From Glycine soja (lineage: Eukaryota; Streptophyta; Magnoliopsida; Fabales; Fabaceae), in the NCBI RefSeq assembly GCF_004193775.1, contig NC_041011.1, positions 9,637,656 to 9,701,655 of the forward strand: a stretch of DNA of 64,000 bases, written 5' to 3'. The notes under the pieces were generated by a model. It searched no databases and was not told the origin of the DNA. It saw only the letters and a program-made list of their open reading frames with translations. This document shows, in pieces, positions 23,006 through 33,480 of the stretch. The position numbers were made by a program, and so were the translations under genes. Each line of letters begins with the position of its first letter. The first letter of the stretch is position 1.

Positions 23006-24980
23006 TAATATAGATAAATTTGATGTCCTTGTCTCTCATTCTCTCACAATTACATCTTTGCTTATTTAACTTTCACTGGAATGTGAATGTAAGTCGTTGC
23101 TTTGTTTGCTCAACTGACCTGCGCTCTTGAGTTGATCTCCAAGTCTGTTCAATCAGAAATTGCTCGTTCTCCACGTTTGGTGAGGGTGCCGTAAATGACG
23201 AGTAAAGTAAAAAGTTAAAAAAAAATGTTTGATTGATTGTGTTCCAAATAAAAAATACGAAGTACAGACATTCATGTGACCTCATTTTATCATTCTTAAA
23301 AGTTTTCTTTTTTAGATAAAAGTGAGTTATCAAGAACATGAGTCATTTGACTTAATCTGTCAATTGAAAATCTTTTAAATATTTCTCATCCTAGAAAATT
23401 CATTTTTGAGAACCTGGACAGTTTCTTTTATTGCTACAAGGTCATGACAAAAGACAACAATAGATACCTCAGAGCCCTACACTGGGGCAATGAGAGGCAC
23501 CATGCATGAGCCTCAAGTGAACCTAGGGGCATATCAAAAGTTCTCACGCGGTAGGTCGAAAACCCGAAAGGGTGGCTTAGGCAAAAATTAGGGTTAATAA
23601 AAAATAAAAAAGGAAAAAACAATCAGGAGCGTGTTTACCAGGGGATTGGTCCCGAAATCTAAACTGCAAAAGTATCTAGTCAAGATTTGAAATGACACAT
23701 GGTCGTGTTTCAACATCTCAAACATTAATTTATCCCTTGATACCCCTTATGAGCCAAAGCATATTTGTTTTCTAAAAACAACACAAAATAAAAAAAAATA
23801 AAAACAAAATAGGAACCCTGAGTAGGAACCACCGCTAAACCGGTGGGAAGAGCAATGCAAACAACACATGCATGAAGTTGGGCAACAATGAAAGAAAAAA
23901 GAAAATAAAACCCGCCAAAGGAGAGTGAAGAAAAGAGAGACAAAAGATCTCCAGATTTCACAAGGAAGACACAAAAAGTGCAATAAGGATTAATACATAA
24001 GATTATTAAGTTTGGATTCTAGAATGGAACCCGCACACGCTTGTGATTGTTGAGAAAAATATATATATATATATATATATATAAAAACCCCTGAGGTTCG
24101 CACTTGCATATTTGAGAAGAAAACTCATTTGACCAGGAGCTTGTGGAAGATACCCAAAGACAATTGTGATAGCAGGGTACATCTGATGTTAGTCTCTCAT
24201 GCAAACTCTTTGGGATTCCTTTCGAATCCAAAGGTAGCTTCATTATATAAATTCTTTCGTGATTAGCCCATGTCATAAAGTTTCAGTGGGATCAACAGAC
24301 CCTTGGCATCACTCTATGACCTTAAATCATGAAAGTTTCACTTGGTCACATACCAAAGTGTGACAATCCATTGCCATCCTTCAGTGGGCGCACGATCGAT
24401 CCCAAAGCCTTATGTTTCCTTGTAGTGAAGAATAATAGAAGGTTTTAAACAAAAAAAGAAAGGGACAAACCCTAGGATCAATATTTTGGTTGATTGATTA
24501 AATGTCAAACGGTTTCATTGTCGTCACTTCAAAATTGTCAAGTGACTAAATAAAAAAAAAAAGCATACACTCTGAGGGAGTCCCCGAAGAGATTTGCAAA
24601 AAGATAGGACGAGGTCTCATAAGTTACCATGTCTTTAAGAAAGAGACAGTCAATCTGTGTTTTCCACAAAAAGAAAAAAAGAAAAAAAATCAAATAAAAA
24701 CCAAAATCATAAAAATAGGAAAGAATGTCATGAGCATTACATAATTTTCATGATTCAAGACCTTTTACATTTTGCTGCATTTCAAGATGAAGGTTGCATG
24801 CATTTGCATCCCAAAAACCATTGTTAGGTTATAAGTGCATAGATTTCTCTTTACATACCCAATTCCCAAATCTAATGTCCTATCTTTTGAGTTTAGGATG
24901 AAAGGCCCTCCCAAAGAGTCAACCTTTTGCTTTCTCATAAGGTTAAGCCCTTTGGTACTAGTACCTATTGGCTTGTTTCG
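23006..24980. other. Element C internal non-coding region where pol would be expected
   Basis: AT-rich with poly-A-type runs and a (TA)12 tract at 24059-24083. No reading frame over about 90 codons and no motif of protease, RT, RNase H or integrase is visible on either strand. Confidence 0.6.
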
Positions 24981-24981
24981 T

Positions 24982-25480
24982 AGGACTCAACGTCCTTTCC
25001 TTTATCTTCCAGGACTCAAAGTCCTCGCTTTTATCTTTCACAGGACTCAAAGTCCTCGCTTTTATCTTTCATGGGACTCAAAGTCCTCGTTTTTATCTTT
25101 CACAGGACTCAAAGTCCTCGCTTTATCTTTTACAAGACTCAAAGTCTTCGCATTTATCTTTCACAAGACTCAAAGTCCTCGCTTTTATCTTTCACGAGAC
25201 TCAAAGTACTCACTTTTATCTTTCATGGGACTCAAAGTCCTCGCCTTTATCTTTCATAGCACTCAAATTCCTCGTCTTTATCTTTCATAGGATTCAAAGT
25301 CTTCACCTTTATCTTTCATAGGACTCAAAGTCCTCGCTTTTATCTTTCATATGACTCAAAGTCCTCGCCTTTATCTTTCATGGGACTCAAAGTCATCTGT
25401 CTTTATGCTTTCATAGGACTCAAAGTCCTCTGTCATTTACATTTCAAAGACTTCAATGTCTTCAGTCATTTACGCTTTCA
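24982..25480 (+). repeat. 31-bp tandem array with a short palindrome in each unit (~16 units)
   Basis: Units of about 31 bp share GGACTCAAAGTCC followed by TCGCTTTTATCTTTCA. The core GGACT-CAA-AGTCC is an inverted repeat with 5-bp arms in most units. The later units (from ~25430) drift to GACTTCAATGTC and lengthen. The array lies upstream of the 3' LTR of element C. A phase of 31 is not a multiple of three, so the frames running through it are not evidence of coding. Confidence 0.93.
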
Positions 25481-25761
25481 AAGACTATAATGTCTTCATT
25501 TACAATTAAAGAATATAAAAAAATAAAAAATATATATAATATAAAAAGAAATAAAAAAAACTTCAAATGTCTTCCGCTCTACAGGACTTCAATGTCCTCC
25601 ATTTTACATTTCATAAAACTTCAATGTCCTTATGTTTTTGGTTTCACTTCCTTGGTTTTCGTTAGTTGCCCGGTCGAATAGCAAGATCGCTCGAACGAAA
25701 TTAGTGTCTGTATCTTTACTTCCCCTTTATTGCCAATAAAAGGTAAGTAAAGAAGGGCAAT

Positions 25762-26779
25762 TGTCATACCCTAATTTCAAGAGTAAGCATCAGCTCGCCT
25801 GGGCGAGCTGCCATTACCCCAAGTGCCCATTTTCCTATAAATAGGCATGCTAGGGAGGTTGAGGGGAGGTAAAAAGGTTCAATACTTGAGAGAATTAAGA
25901 AAGAAAAAGAAGAAAGAAGAGGAAAAGAAGCCGAGGTGCTGTCGAATTGCAACTGTGATCAATCTCTACATCGTTCCTTGTTCGGTGTTCTTCGTGCTAC
26001 CATCGGTTAATTTTCTTTTTGAGGATTGAATGTGATCTATGTACCCTTAGGGGTCCCCCTTGTTTTTTTTTTTTTGCATATTCATCTTCTCCATCTATCA
26101 TCGTCAATCTCTTTTCTTTGTAAAGTTCAATCTTAACCGATCACTAAGTATTGTAAAGTTGTCTTTAAAAAGATCGAAAGTTAATAAACAAAACCAAGAT
26201 AAAACCAACCCATAACTAATTTCCTCTTATCAAATATCACTTGAGATCATTTCAAGGTCCAATGCCTTAATGACTCTCTCCTCTTTTCAAAATTAAAAGA
26301 TCGTTTTAAGGTCCAACGCCTTAACAATTCTCTCTGCTTTTTCAAGTTTAAAACATCGTTTCAAGGTCTAATGCCTTAAACGACTTTTTATTCACAATTA
26401 AAATGAATCTTTCAAAAACATAAAAATTAATTTAGCACACAAACATTTAGGCTTAAAGAACTACGTAGGTATGAATTCCTCATTGCACCTAATGATATGT
26501 AGGAGCAAGGGTAGTCCCCTTGCCGACCCCAAAAATATAAAAAATATAAAAAAGGAAAATACATAATTTTGAAGTCACGTTACGCACACTCGATTAAAGG
26601 TTTCCGTCCCTTGTGACAAGCGCATGAGGTGCTAATACCTTCCCCATGCGTAAACAACTCTCGAACCCTTATTTTCAAAATTCACAGTCCTCTTTTTGGT
26701 TTTTCTAACGTTTTCCTTTTTGGAAGACGCTCCTTTGGCTTTTCGCCTCGCCCGTCCTGTCGTAGGGTAGGTTGCGACA
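25762..26779 (+). repeat. Element C 3' LTR (1018 bp)
   Basis: Begins TGTCATACCC and ends GTTGCGACA. TATA box CCTATAAATAGG lies at about 25833-25844. A 20-bp inverted repeat CAGCTCGCC-TG-GGCGAGCTG spans 25791-25810. Relative to the 5' LTR it lacks about 220 bp of U3. Confidence 0.88.
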
Positions 26780-28386
26780 CCAACTTAAACCCTGACCTTT
26801 TCCTACCAAGGATATTTGCAACAAGCATTATTTGAGATTTTTGGCACCCATATCTTTTTGAGTCCAACATAGTTAGCACACTTAGACATTTGTTTCATCT
26901 TACGGATGTATATGAACTTGGGATGTCCAGATTTACCACGAAAGTCACATTTGTATGAAAGTTATGACTTGGAGGAAGTTGTTCCTTTTTCAAAGCTCAG
27001 GCCACACTTATGTTGATGGAATTTGAAAAGAGTGGTGAAGTCTTTGAACTTTTCAGGAACTTCCCAAAGTCATTAGTAAGACATGCTACTTCTTCCCTTA
27101 TTTTTCAATAATGGAAGTTTCATCAGTCTTACTAGCCAGGCTCAGACTCTCTTTTAGTCTAGATCTTCTTTTTCAGATCCTCATTTGATTTACTTAATTT
27201 AGTGATTTCAGAAGCAGAAGCTTTGAATTTTTCTTTAAACTTTTTACACTGAAGAGAAATCATATGACAGTTTTGAAGAAGAACATCATAAGGTATATCT
27301 TCTTCATTGTTTGGTGAAGCACAAAAATAGGTATTAGATTCACAACATGTTTTTACCTTGACCTTATCATCTATATCTACCATGAGACAGATGTTGTCTT
27401 GTTCGTTGTCTAAACTGCTACTCTTCTCACTGTCTGAGTCATCCCAGGTAACCATCAAACTTTTCTTCTTCTTGTCCTTGGAGTATCTCTTCTTCTTTAG
27501 TTGAAGATTTAAACCTTTATATGTCCCGACTTTCTACACTCAAATCAGATGATCTCATTGCTTTCCCCCTTGTTCTTCTTTTTGAATTTGGTATCTTTAC
27601 ATCTAGAGGAATGTTGAAACTTTCCCTTCTTCTTCATCATCTGTTTGAACTTCCTGGACATGAGAGTCACTTCATCATTTATGGATCCATTAGAGTTGTC
27701 AGATTCATCAGATTCTTGTATATGCACTTTCAGAGCTTTAGACAAGCTCTTCTTTTCTTCTCTTATGAAGCTTGTCTCTTCAGACTTAAGAGTAGCAAAA
27801 TTCTTTTTTTGCATATGCTCCCTGTTTTGAAGGTGGACTTCATGGACTCTCAAGATGCCTAACAACTCATCCCATGCAAGATTTTTCAGATCTCTTGCTT
27901 CTTGGATAGTTGTGGTCTTGGGTTCCCATACCTTGGGAAAGTTGTCCAGCACCTTCAAGTTTATCTGAGTCTTGGAGTACCTATGTCCAAGAGCCTCTAG
28001 ATTGTTTAGAAGAACTTGAATTATTCCAAACATGTCATCCACAAACTCTCCATCCTTCATGATGAAGCTTTTATAATGTCTAGTCAGAGTCACGACTTTC
28101 CTCAAGCCAACATCTTCAGTGCTTTCATAGTTTATGCTCAATGAGTCCCAGATCTCTTTAGCAGTTCTCAGTCTACAAATCTTGTTGTACTTATTTTTTG
28201 ATAAGGCATATGTCAGAGTGTATCTAGCTTTAGTGTTGAGCTCCATGATGGCCAGATCGTTATTTAGCCATTCAGCTTTAGGTTTGGTAATGGGAATATC
28301 CCCATTGGTGATGATGGGCCAAATTCTAAACTGGGTGGACTAGATGCACATCTTCATCCTATCCTTCTAGTAGTGGTAGTCTTCTC
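26780..28386 (-). pseudogene. Element A gag, main part
   Basis: Minus-strand frames at 27545-28246 and 27159-27458. The larger contains AKEIWDSLSINYESTEDV, then NLEALGHRYSKTQINLKVL and ARDLKNLAWDELLGILRVHE, typical of Copia UBN2 gag. The Lys-rich region after it (MKKKGKFQHSS) and a degraded zinc knuckle near 27480-27545 follow. A coiled Lys/Glu segment is at 27159-27260. Near 26800 the linker to protease reads KKIWVPKI on the minus strand. It is bounded at 26784 by element C and at 28386 by element D. The first gag codons are at 30687-30758. Confidence 0.85.
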
Positions 28387-29666
28387 TGTGAATGTATGAA
28401 TACATTGTTTTGATGATGCCAAAGAATAATCAAACAAGGCTGCTTTCAAGATTACTTCAACAAACATTCAAAGGTTTGTAGAAGCATATGTTGTATGAAG
28501 CTTTTGATGATGCCAAAAAGATGAAAGCTATTCAAGATTGATCAAAGTCAAGATCAAGAATTCAAGAGAACGGTTAACAATTAGTCCATTGTATGTTAAA
28601 AGAATTCCTTAAAAAGAGACAACAAAGGTTTGGCCTTAGGTTAATTCTTCAAAACATTTTACAAAAGTTTTTAAGTAAAACTCTATTTTTGAAAATATGT
28701 TTTTCTCTCTGGTAATCGATTACCAGAGATTGTACTCGATTACCAGAAGAAAAAATAAGTTTTAAACAGTTTTAGAAAATTTGAATTTGAATTTTGAATG
28801 TGTAATCGATTACCAAGAGATTGTAATCGATTACTAGAGACAAAACTATTTAAAAAAACTTTCAGAAAGTTTTGAATTTAAATTTTAAATTGTGTAATCG
28901 ATTACAACCACTGTGTAATCGATTACCAGTTACGAAATTTTGAAATTCAAATCTGAAGAGTCATAACTCCTCAAAATTAAATATGTAACCGATTACCACA
29001 TGTCTGTAATCGATTACCAGTGAGGAAATTTTGAAAATAACTCTAAAAAGTCATAATTGTTCACAAGTTTTTGAAAGGTCACCAAAGGCCTATAAATATG
29101 TGACTTGAGTTCGAAATTCTTTAGAGTTTTTTAGAACAATAATTGTCCTATCCTCTCAAAAGAAAAACTTTGGCCAAACACTTGCAAAATCATTAAGGAT
29201 TCTTATAAGATCTTCATCTTGTAACATTCTTCTCTATAAGAGAGAAATCTTCTTCTTCTTACTTCAAAGAAAACAACTGTTATTCAAAAGACAATGAGTC
29301 TCTTGATTTGTAAAGTTCTCTGAACACAAGGGAAGGGTGTCCTTGTGTGGTTCAGAAATTGTAAAAGAAATTTACAAGTTAGTGGAAATCTCAAGTGGGT
29401 TACTTGAGGACTGGACGTAGGCAAGGGCGTGGCCGAACTAGTACAAAAATGAGTTTGCATTTCTTTCTTCCCTAAACTTCTCTAATTTATTGCATTTTAT
29501 TTCTGCTTTGTTTATTTTAAAGAAGTATCAATTGATTTGTTCTTTACTTCGTTCATATTAAGTTCGCATATTCTATTTCAAGAGAGAATTAAAATTTGAT
29601 TAGGGGAAATTTTTAAAACTTAATTCACCCCCCCCCCCTTAAGTTATTGAGGCCACTTGTTTAACA
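28387..29666 (+). repeat. Element D first LTR
   Basis: Starts TGTGAATG next to the target duplication and ends TTTAACA. TAATCGATTA palindromes occur near 28713, 28803, 28823, 28897 and 28917, mostly in pairs about 20 bp apart. Confidence 0.82.
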
Positions 29667-30686
29667 AGGTTAAGCATTGCTTCAAGATTAATTCAAGATC
29701 AAGCTTTTGCCTCAAAACAAGTGTTTCCAAGAGATCAAGGCTTTGGTGATCGATTACCAGGCAGTGTAATCGATTACTAGAAGACAATTTTGAAAATCAG
29801 CTTTTTAAAAAAAGGGTTTTAAATTTGAATTTTGAATCATGTAATCGATTACCAAATATTTGTAATCAATTACCAGCAACGACACTTCAGAAAACAATTT
29901 GAAAAGTCATGACCCTTGAAAATATAAATGTGTAATCGATTACCAGAAACATGTAATCGATTACCAGTGAAGGATTTTAGAAAAAACTTTCTGAAAAGAC
30001 ACATCTCTTCAAACCATTTTGAAAAGGCACGATGAGCCTATATATATGTGTGTCTGACTTCAAAAAGTAAGAGAGAGATATTCTAAGAGAACTTAATTTC
30101 CAAATGCTCTCTCAACAACTCTTGGGTAAACACTTGCAAATCTATTGAGAATTCATCCAGGAACTTCAAATTGTATTACCATCTCTAAAAGAGAGAAATT
30201 CCTCTAGGAACTTCAATTTGTATCATCCACTCTAAAGGAGAGAAATCTTTATGTTCATATTAGAAAGTCAGTTGTAATCAAGAGACTGGTTGTCTCTTGG
30301 ATTGTGAGAATTGTAATCAAAAGACGGGCTGTCTCTTGGAGAATCTTTGAACATAAGGGTGAGGGATCCCAAGGTGTGTTCAAAGTCTATAAAGGATTTA
30401 AAAAGATAGTGAAAAATATCAAGTGGGTTGCTTAAGGATTGGACGTAGGCACGAGAAGTGGTTGAACCAGTATAAATTGAGTTTGCATTTCTCTTTTCCC
30501 TTATTCATTTATGTTATTGCAATCAATTTTGTTTTGCATGTTTAAAGAACATTATTAAATTGATTGTTGCTTTTTCTTTTATATTCTGAGCTTATCATTT
30601 AGAAGGGGGTTAAAAGTTTATTAGTGAGAAATTTTGAAACTTAATTCACCCCCCCCCCTTAAGTTATTGAGGTCACTTGTCCAACA
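29667..30686 (+). repeat. Element D second LTR, 5'-truncated
   Basis: Starts inside the LTR (AGGTTAAGCATTGCTTCAAG, matching a point about 60 bp into B's LTR) and ends CCAACA next to TTCTC. Contains palindromes near 29766, 29840, 29934 and 29955. Confidence 0.8.
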
Positions 30687-30823
30687 TTCTCCAGTGAAGC
30701 CTGGTGGTCTTGTGAGAGATGTCCCCTCAATGATCAACAGATGTTGGTTATCTGTCATGTGGATCTTTTCCTCTACACACTGTTAAGTGCTCAACCTTTA
30801 AAGGCTAAGCTTTGATACCAAAT
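30687..30823 (-). pseudogene. Element A gag start and primer-binding site
   Basis: On the minus strand the LTR ends CTTCTACA and is followed by ATTTGGTATCAAAGC, a tRNA-Met-type PBS with one change from TGGTATCAGAGC (30806-30823). The gag ATG is at 30758; its first codons include the RPPGFTGE motif, read up to the D insertion at 30687. The reading continues in frame at 28386 with a DYHYWK-type motif, showing that D split the gag. Confidence 0.82.
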
Positions 30824-31702
30824 TGTAGAAGCAAATAACACAAGAAGGGGAGCTGAATTGTGCTTTTAGAAATTTATAGTTTTTCTTAAGACTGTAAAAC
30901 ACTTTTATCATCTGATGAATATAAATAGATTAGGTGATGAGAAAAATAGTTTTCTTTAAAAAAAAGATGTGAGATCTGAAAACAAATTCTAAATCCTTTT
31001 GTCAATTAAACAGAAAAACACACAAAGAATTTATATTGGTTCATTTCAACCTTAAGACTACGTCTAGTTCTTGGCAACCTCCAAGTTTTGACTAACTTAT
31101 CAAAGTTACAAGTATTGTTCACCGCCACTTCCGACTCTTATACTTCCAAGCTCTACCCCAAATTTGACTTAAACCTAATATTCTTTGTTTTACCAAGCCA
31201 TTACTGACTCTAAAAAAATAAACAAGATTTGTTGAAAGATTGTTCACTAACTAAAGTATGATCATCTAATAGAAAAATATATCACTTAGCACTTTTAATC
31301 TTTTCTCTCAAGGTATAAATGATGTTTTGAGAACTTTGTATCTTTACAAGAATTTACAAAAAGCTTTACAAGAAAGAATGAAAGAATGATTCAGGTAGGT
31401 GATTCATGTCTTATTTCTTCAATGCTTGTTCTATATATAACTTTCATCTTCAAGTATCTATTGTCTCTTAACGGTTGGATTCTTCACTCTATTCTTCGTC
31501 TCAAGGTCTTAAATATACTACTTTAATGTTATATTAGTTCGTCTTATGAATGCATCATCTGGAAACTTCAAACGCACAAAGACAGATCATGATCTGAGAA
31601 CATATTAGATGCAACTTTTATCATTTATATTTATTTGCATTTAATCAAAATAATTAAAAGTTTTGATTCATCTTTAAGACATAAATGTTTTTTGACCTAA
31701 AA
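30824..31702 (-). repeat. Element A 5' LTR (right copy, 879 bp)
   Basis: Plus-strand start TGTAGAAGCAAATAACACAAG; end GACCTAAAA next to the target duplication AATTA. A TATA-type tctatatataac lies near 31428. The U3 part matches 62706-62830 in reverse orientation, while the middle U3 portion present at 62949-63120 appears missing. Confidence 0.83.
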
Positions 31703-33480
31703 AATTAAGTTAAAATTTGCCTATTTTCTTTTGTGAAAGAAAAAATTCATCCCCATTTTAAAATTTTGTTTATACCCATAAATTAAGTGTAAATTTTCCT
31801 ACTTTTCTTTTATAAAAAAATTTTATCAACATGTGTTGTATTTTACACTTTTTATATAATTTATATTACATTATTACAACATTAATGAAAAAATATAAAA
31901 ATTATAATAAAGTATATTTTCTTCCGATAAGTACACAGTTTACCCTATACGTTTAAATTTTCATACATAAATGAAAATTTTTCATTCCCCTTGGTTATAT
32001 TTTTCATAATAATTAGATGTTAAAGTGAATTTAGGTTAATTTTTCACAGACAATAAATTAAATTACACAACAAAAATTTTAAATGATAAAAGAAAAAGCA
32101 ATGGAAATATATTTAAATTTAAATTATTTTAAAAATTAATTAGAAAATATAATCCCACCTTAATAATTTAGATGTTAATATGATTTCAAGAAAATTATTT
32201 TATTCCTGTGAATTAAGTGAAGTTTTCCCATTTTGCTTTTATGAAAGAAAAAAAAGCATTTCCATGTGTTATATTTGTTTTTATTCCCGTGAATTAAGTG
32301 AAAATTTTTGTAGTTTTTATAAAATAAAAAATCATCCTCATGTGTTATATTTTATATATAATTTATATCAAATTATTACAACAATAATTAAAAATATAAA
32401 GAGTTATAATATAATATGTTTTATTTGCAAAAAAATTGTATTTAAAGTTAATTTAAGGTAAAATATTTATGGTATAAGTTTACTCTAAATTTCTCTTCGT
32501 GATAAAATAAAAAAAATATTTTCATTTTTTATATTTTTCATAATAATTTGATGTTAATGTGAATTTAGGTAAATTGTTCATACCCATGAAATTGAATTTC
32601 TAAATTATTTAAATCATTAAAGAGAAAGCAATGAAATATATATTTGCCTTTTGGATTATTATAACAATGAATTAAAAAATACATAAGTTCGCCTTATTAA
32701 TTTAAATACTAATGTAATTTCAATTAAATTTTTTATCCCGTGAATTAAGTGAAAATTATCTTATTTGTTTTTATGAAAGAAAACTTTCATCCCCTGCGTT
32801 AGATTTTATTTATTTTCATGAATTTAGTTTAAATTTTTCGTACTTGCTTTTATGTAAAAAAAAAAAAAAAAAAACTTATCCACATGTGTTGTATTTTGTA
32901 TTTTATATTTTATATACATTCTTTTGTAAATTTTCACAATGTTAATTTAAAATATAATAAAGTATATTTTCTTCCCAGAAGGTAAACAATTTGTCCTATA
33001 AGTTAAGTCTGATTTTTTCTTCATACTTAAATGAAACTTTTTCATTCCCATTGTTAGATATTAATGTAAATTTAGGTAAATTGTTCATAACCCAGAAATT
33101 ACTCAACAAATTATTTAAATAAATAAAAAGAAAGTAATAAAAAGTAAATTTAAATTTAAATTATCATAATAATGAATTAAAAGAAATATAATCTCACCTT
33201 AATAATTTAATTAGATGTCAGTGTGATTCCAAAAAAAAAAATTATCCCAAGAATTAAGTATAAATTTTCCTATTTTCTTTTATGAAAGAAGAAAAAAATC
33301 ATACCCATGTGTTATATTTTGTTAATCTCAATGAATTAAGTGTAAATTTTTCTACTTTATTTTATAATAAAAAACTTTCTCATGTGTTTTATTTTATATA
33401 TAATTTTGTAATAAATTATTACAACAATAATTAAAAATATAAAGTTATAATAAACTATGTTTTCTTTGCAAAAAATTGAA
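31703..33480. repeat. AT-rich tandem repeat, ~505-535-bp units, ~3.5 copies
   Basis: The motif GAATTAAGTG.AAATTTTCC...CTTTTATGAAAGAAAA...CATCCCCATGTGTTATATTTTG recurs starting near 31704, 32208, 32742 and 33253. Each unit contains the motif twice about 75 bp apart. The unit at 1-96 plus 31703 onward is the one split by element A. Units are diverged. No coding potential. Confidence 0.8.

Larger units (their letters stand above)
18744..26779 (+). mobile_element. Element C: gag-only Gypsy element of Tat/Ogre type
   Basis: LTRs lie at 18744-19983 and 25762-26779 (TGTTATACCCTAATTTC / TGTCATACCCTAATTTC to GGTAGGTTGCRACA). Flanks CCAAT (18739-18743) and CCAAC (26780-26784) form a target duplication with one mismatch. 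The PBS GGCGACTCCACTGGGGAC differs from the tRNA-Met type and resembles the tRNA-Arg-type site reported for Ogre/Tat elements. The internal region has a gag but no recognisable protease, RT, RNase H or integrase in about 2.7 kb after it, so it depended on a partner. Soybean is known to contain such non-autonomous Gypsy families; I cannot say which this is. It is inserted exactly at element A's protease motif. Confidence 0.87.
28387..30686 (+). mobile_element. Element D: LTR-LTR remnant without internal region
   Basis: Plus-strand element flanked by a perfect TTCTC duplication (28382-28386 and 30687-30691). A first LTR, 28387-29666 (TGTGAATGTATGAATACATTG ... CACTTGTTTAACA), is directly followed by a second, 5'-truncated LTR copy, 29667-30686, ending CACTTGTCCAACA. 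No PBS, gag or purine tract lies between. Both contain CG-rich text near their ends (CTTAATTCACCCCCCCCC), TATA-type boxes (CCTATAAATATG near 29090) and several GGTAATCGATTACC palindromes. The family is related to B and E. It lies in element A's gag near codon 24. Confidence 0.87.
97..31702 (-). mobile_element. Element A: old Copia LTR retrotransposon, broken by four nested insertions
   Basis: A minus-strand Copia element with its 3' LTR at the left (97-174 plus 3580 to ~4300) and its 5' LTR at the right (30824-31702). Target duplications AATTA lie at 92-96 and 31703-31707. The terminal TG/CA dinucleotides have decayed (plus strand TATAG...CTAAAA). Read from right to left the order is PBS, gag, protease, integrase, reverse transcriptase, RNase H, which is the Copia order. 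The coding region is split by D in gag, C at the protease motif and the Gypsy element in integrase; B interrupts the 3' LTR. Stops and frame changes are numerous, so the element cannot be autonomous. Two related LTRs occur at 61467-62246 and 62706 to ~63783. The RT motif VDDIIF and the gag opening resemble Sirevirus- or Oryco-like Copia families, but I do not assign a clade. Confidence 0.85.

Noticed and set aside
24835..25321. Long plus-strand frames of 117-151 codons over the 31-bp repeat
   Set aside because: The repeat period is 31, so all three frames stay open by repetition; amino-acid text is just a repeat in each frame.
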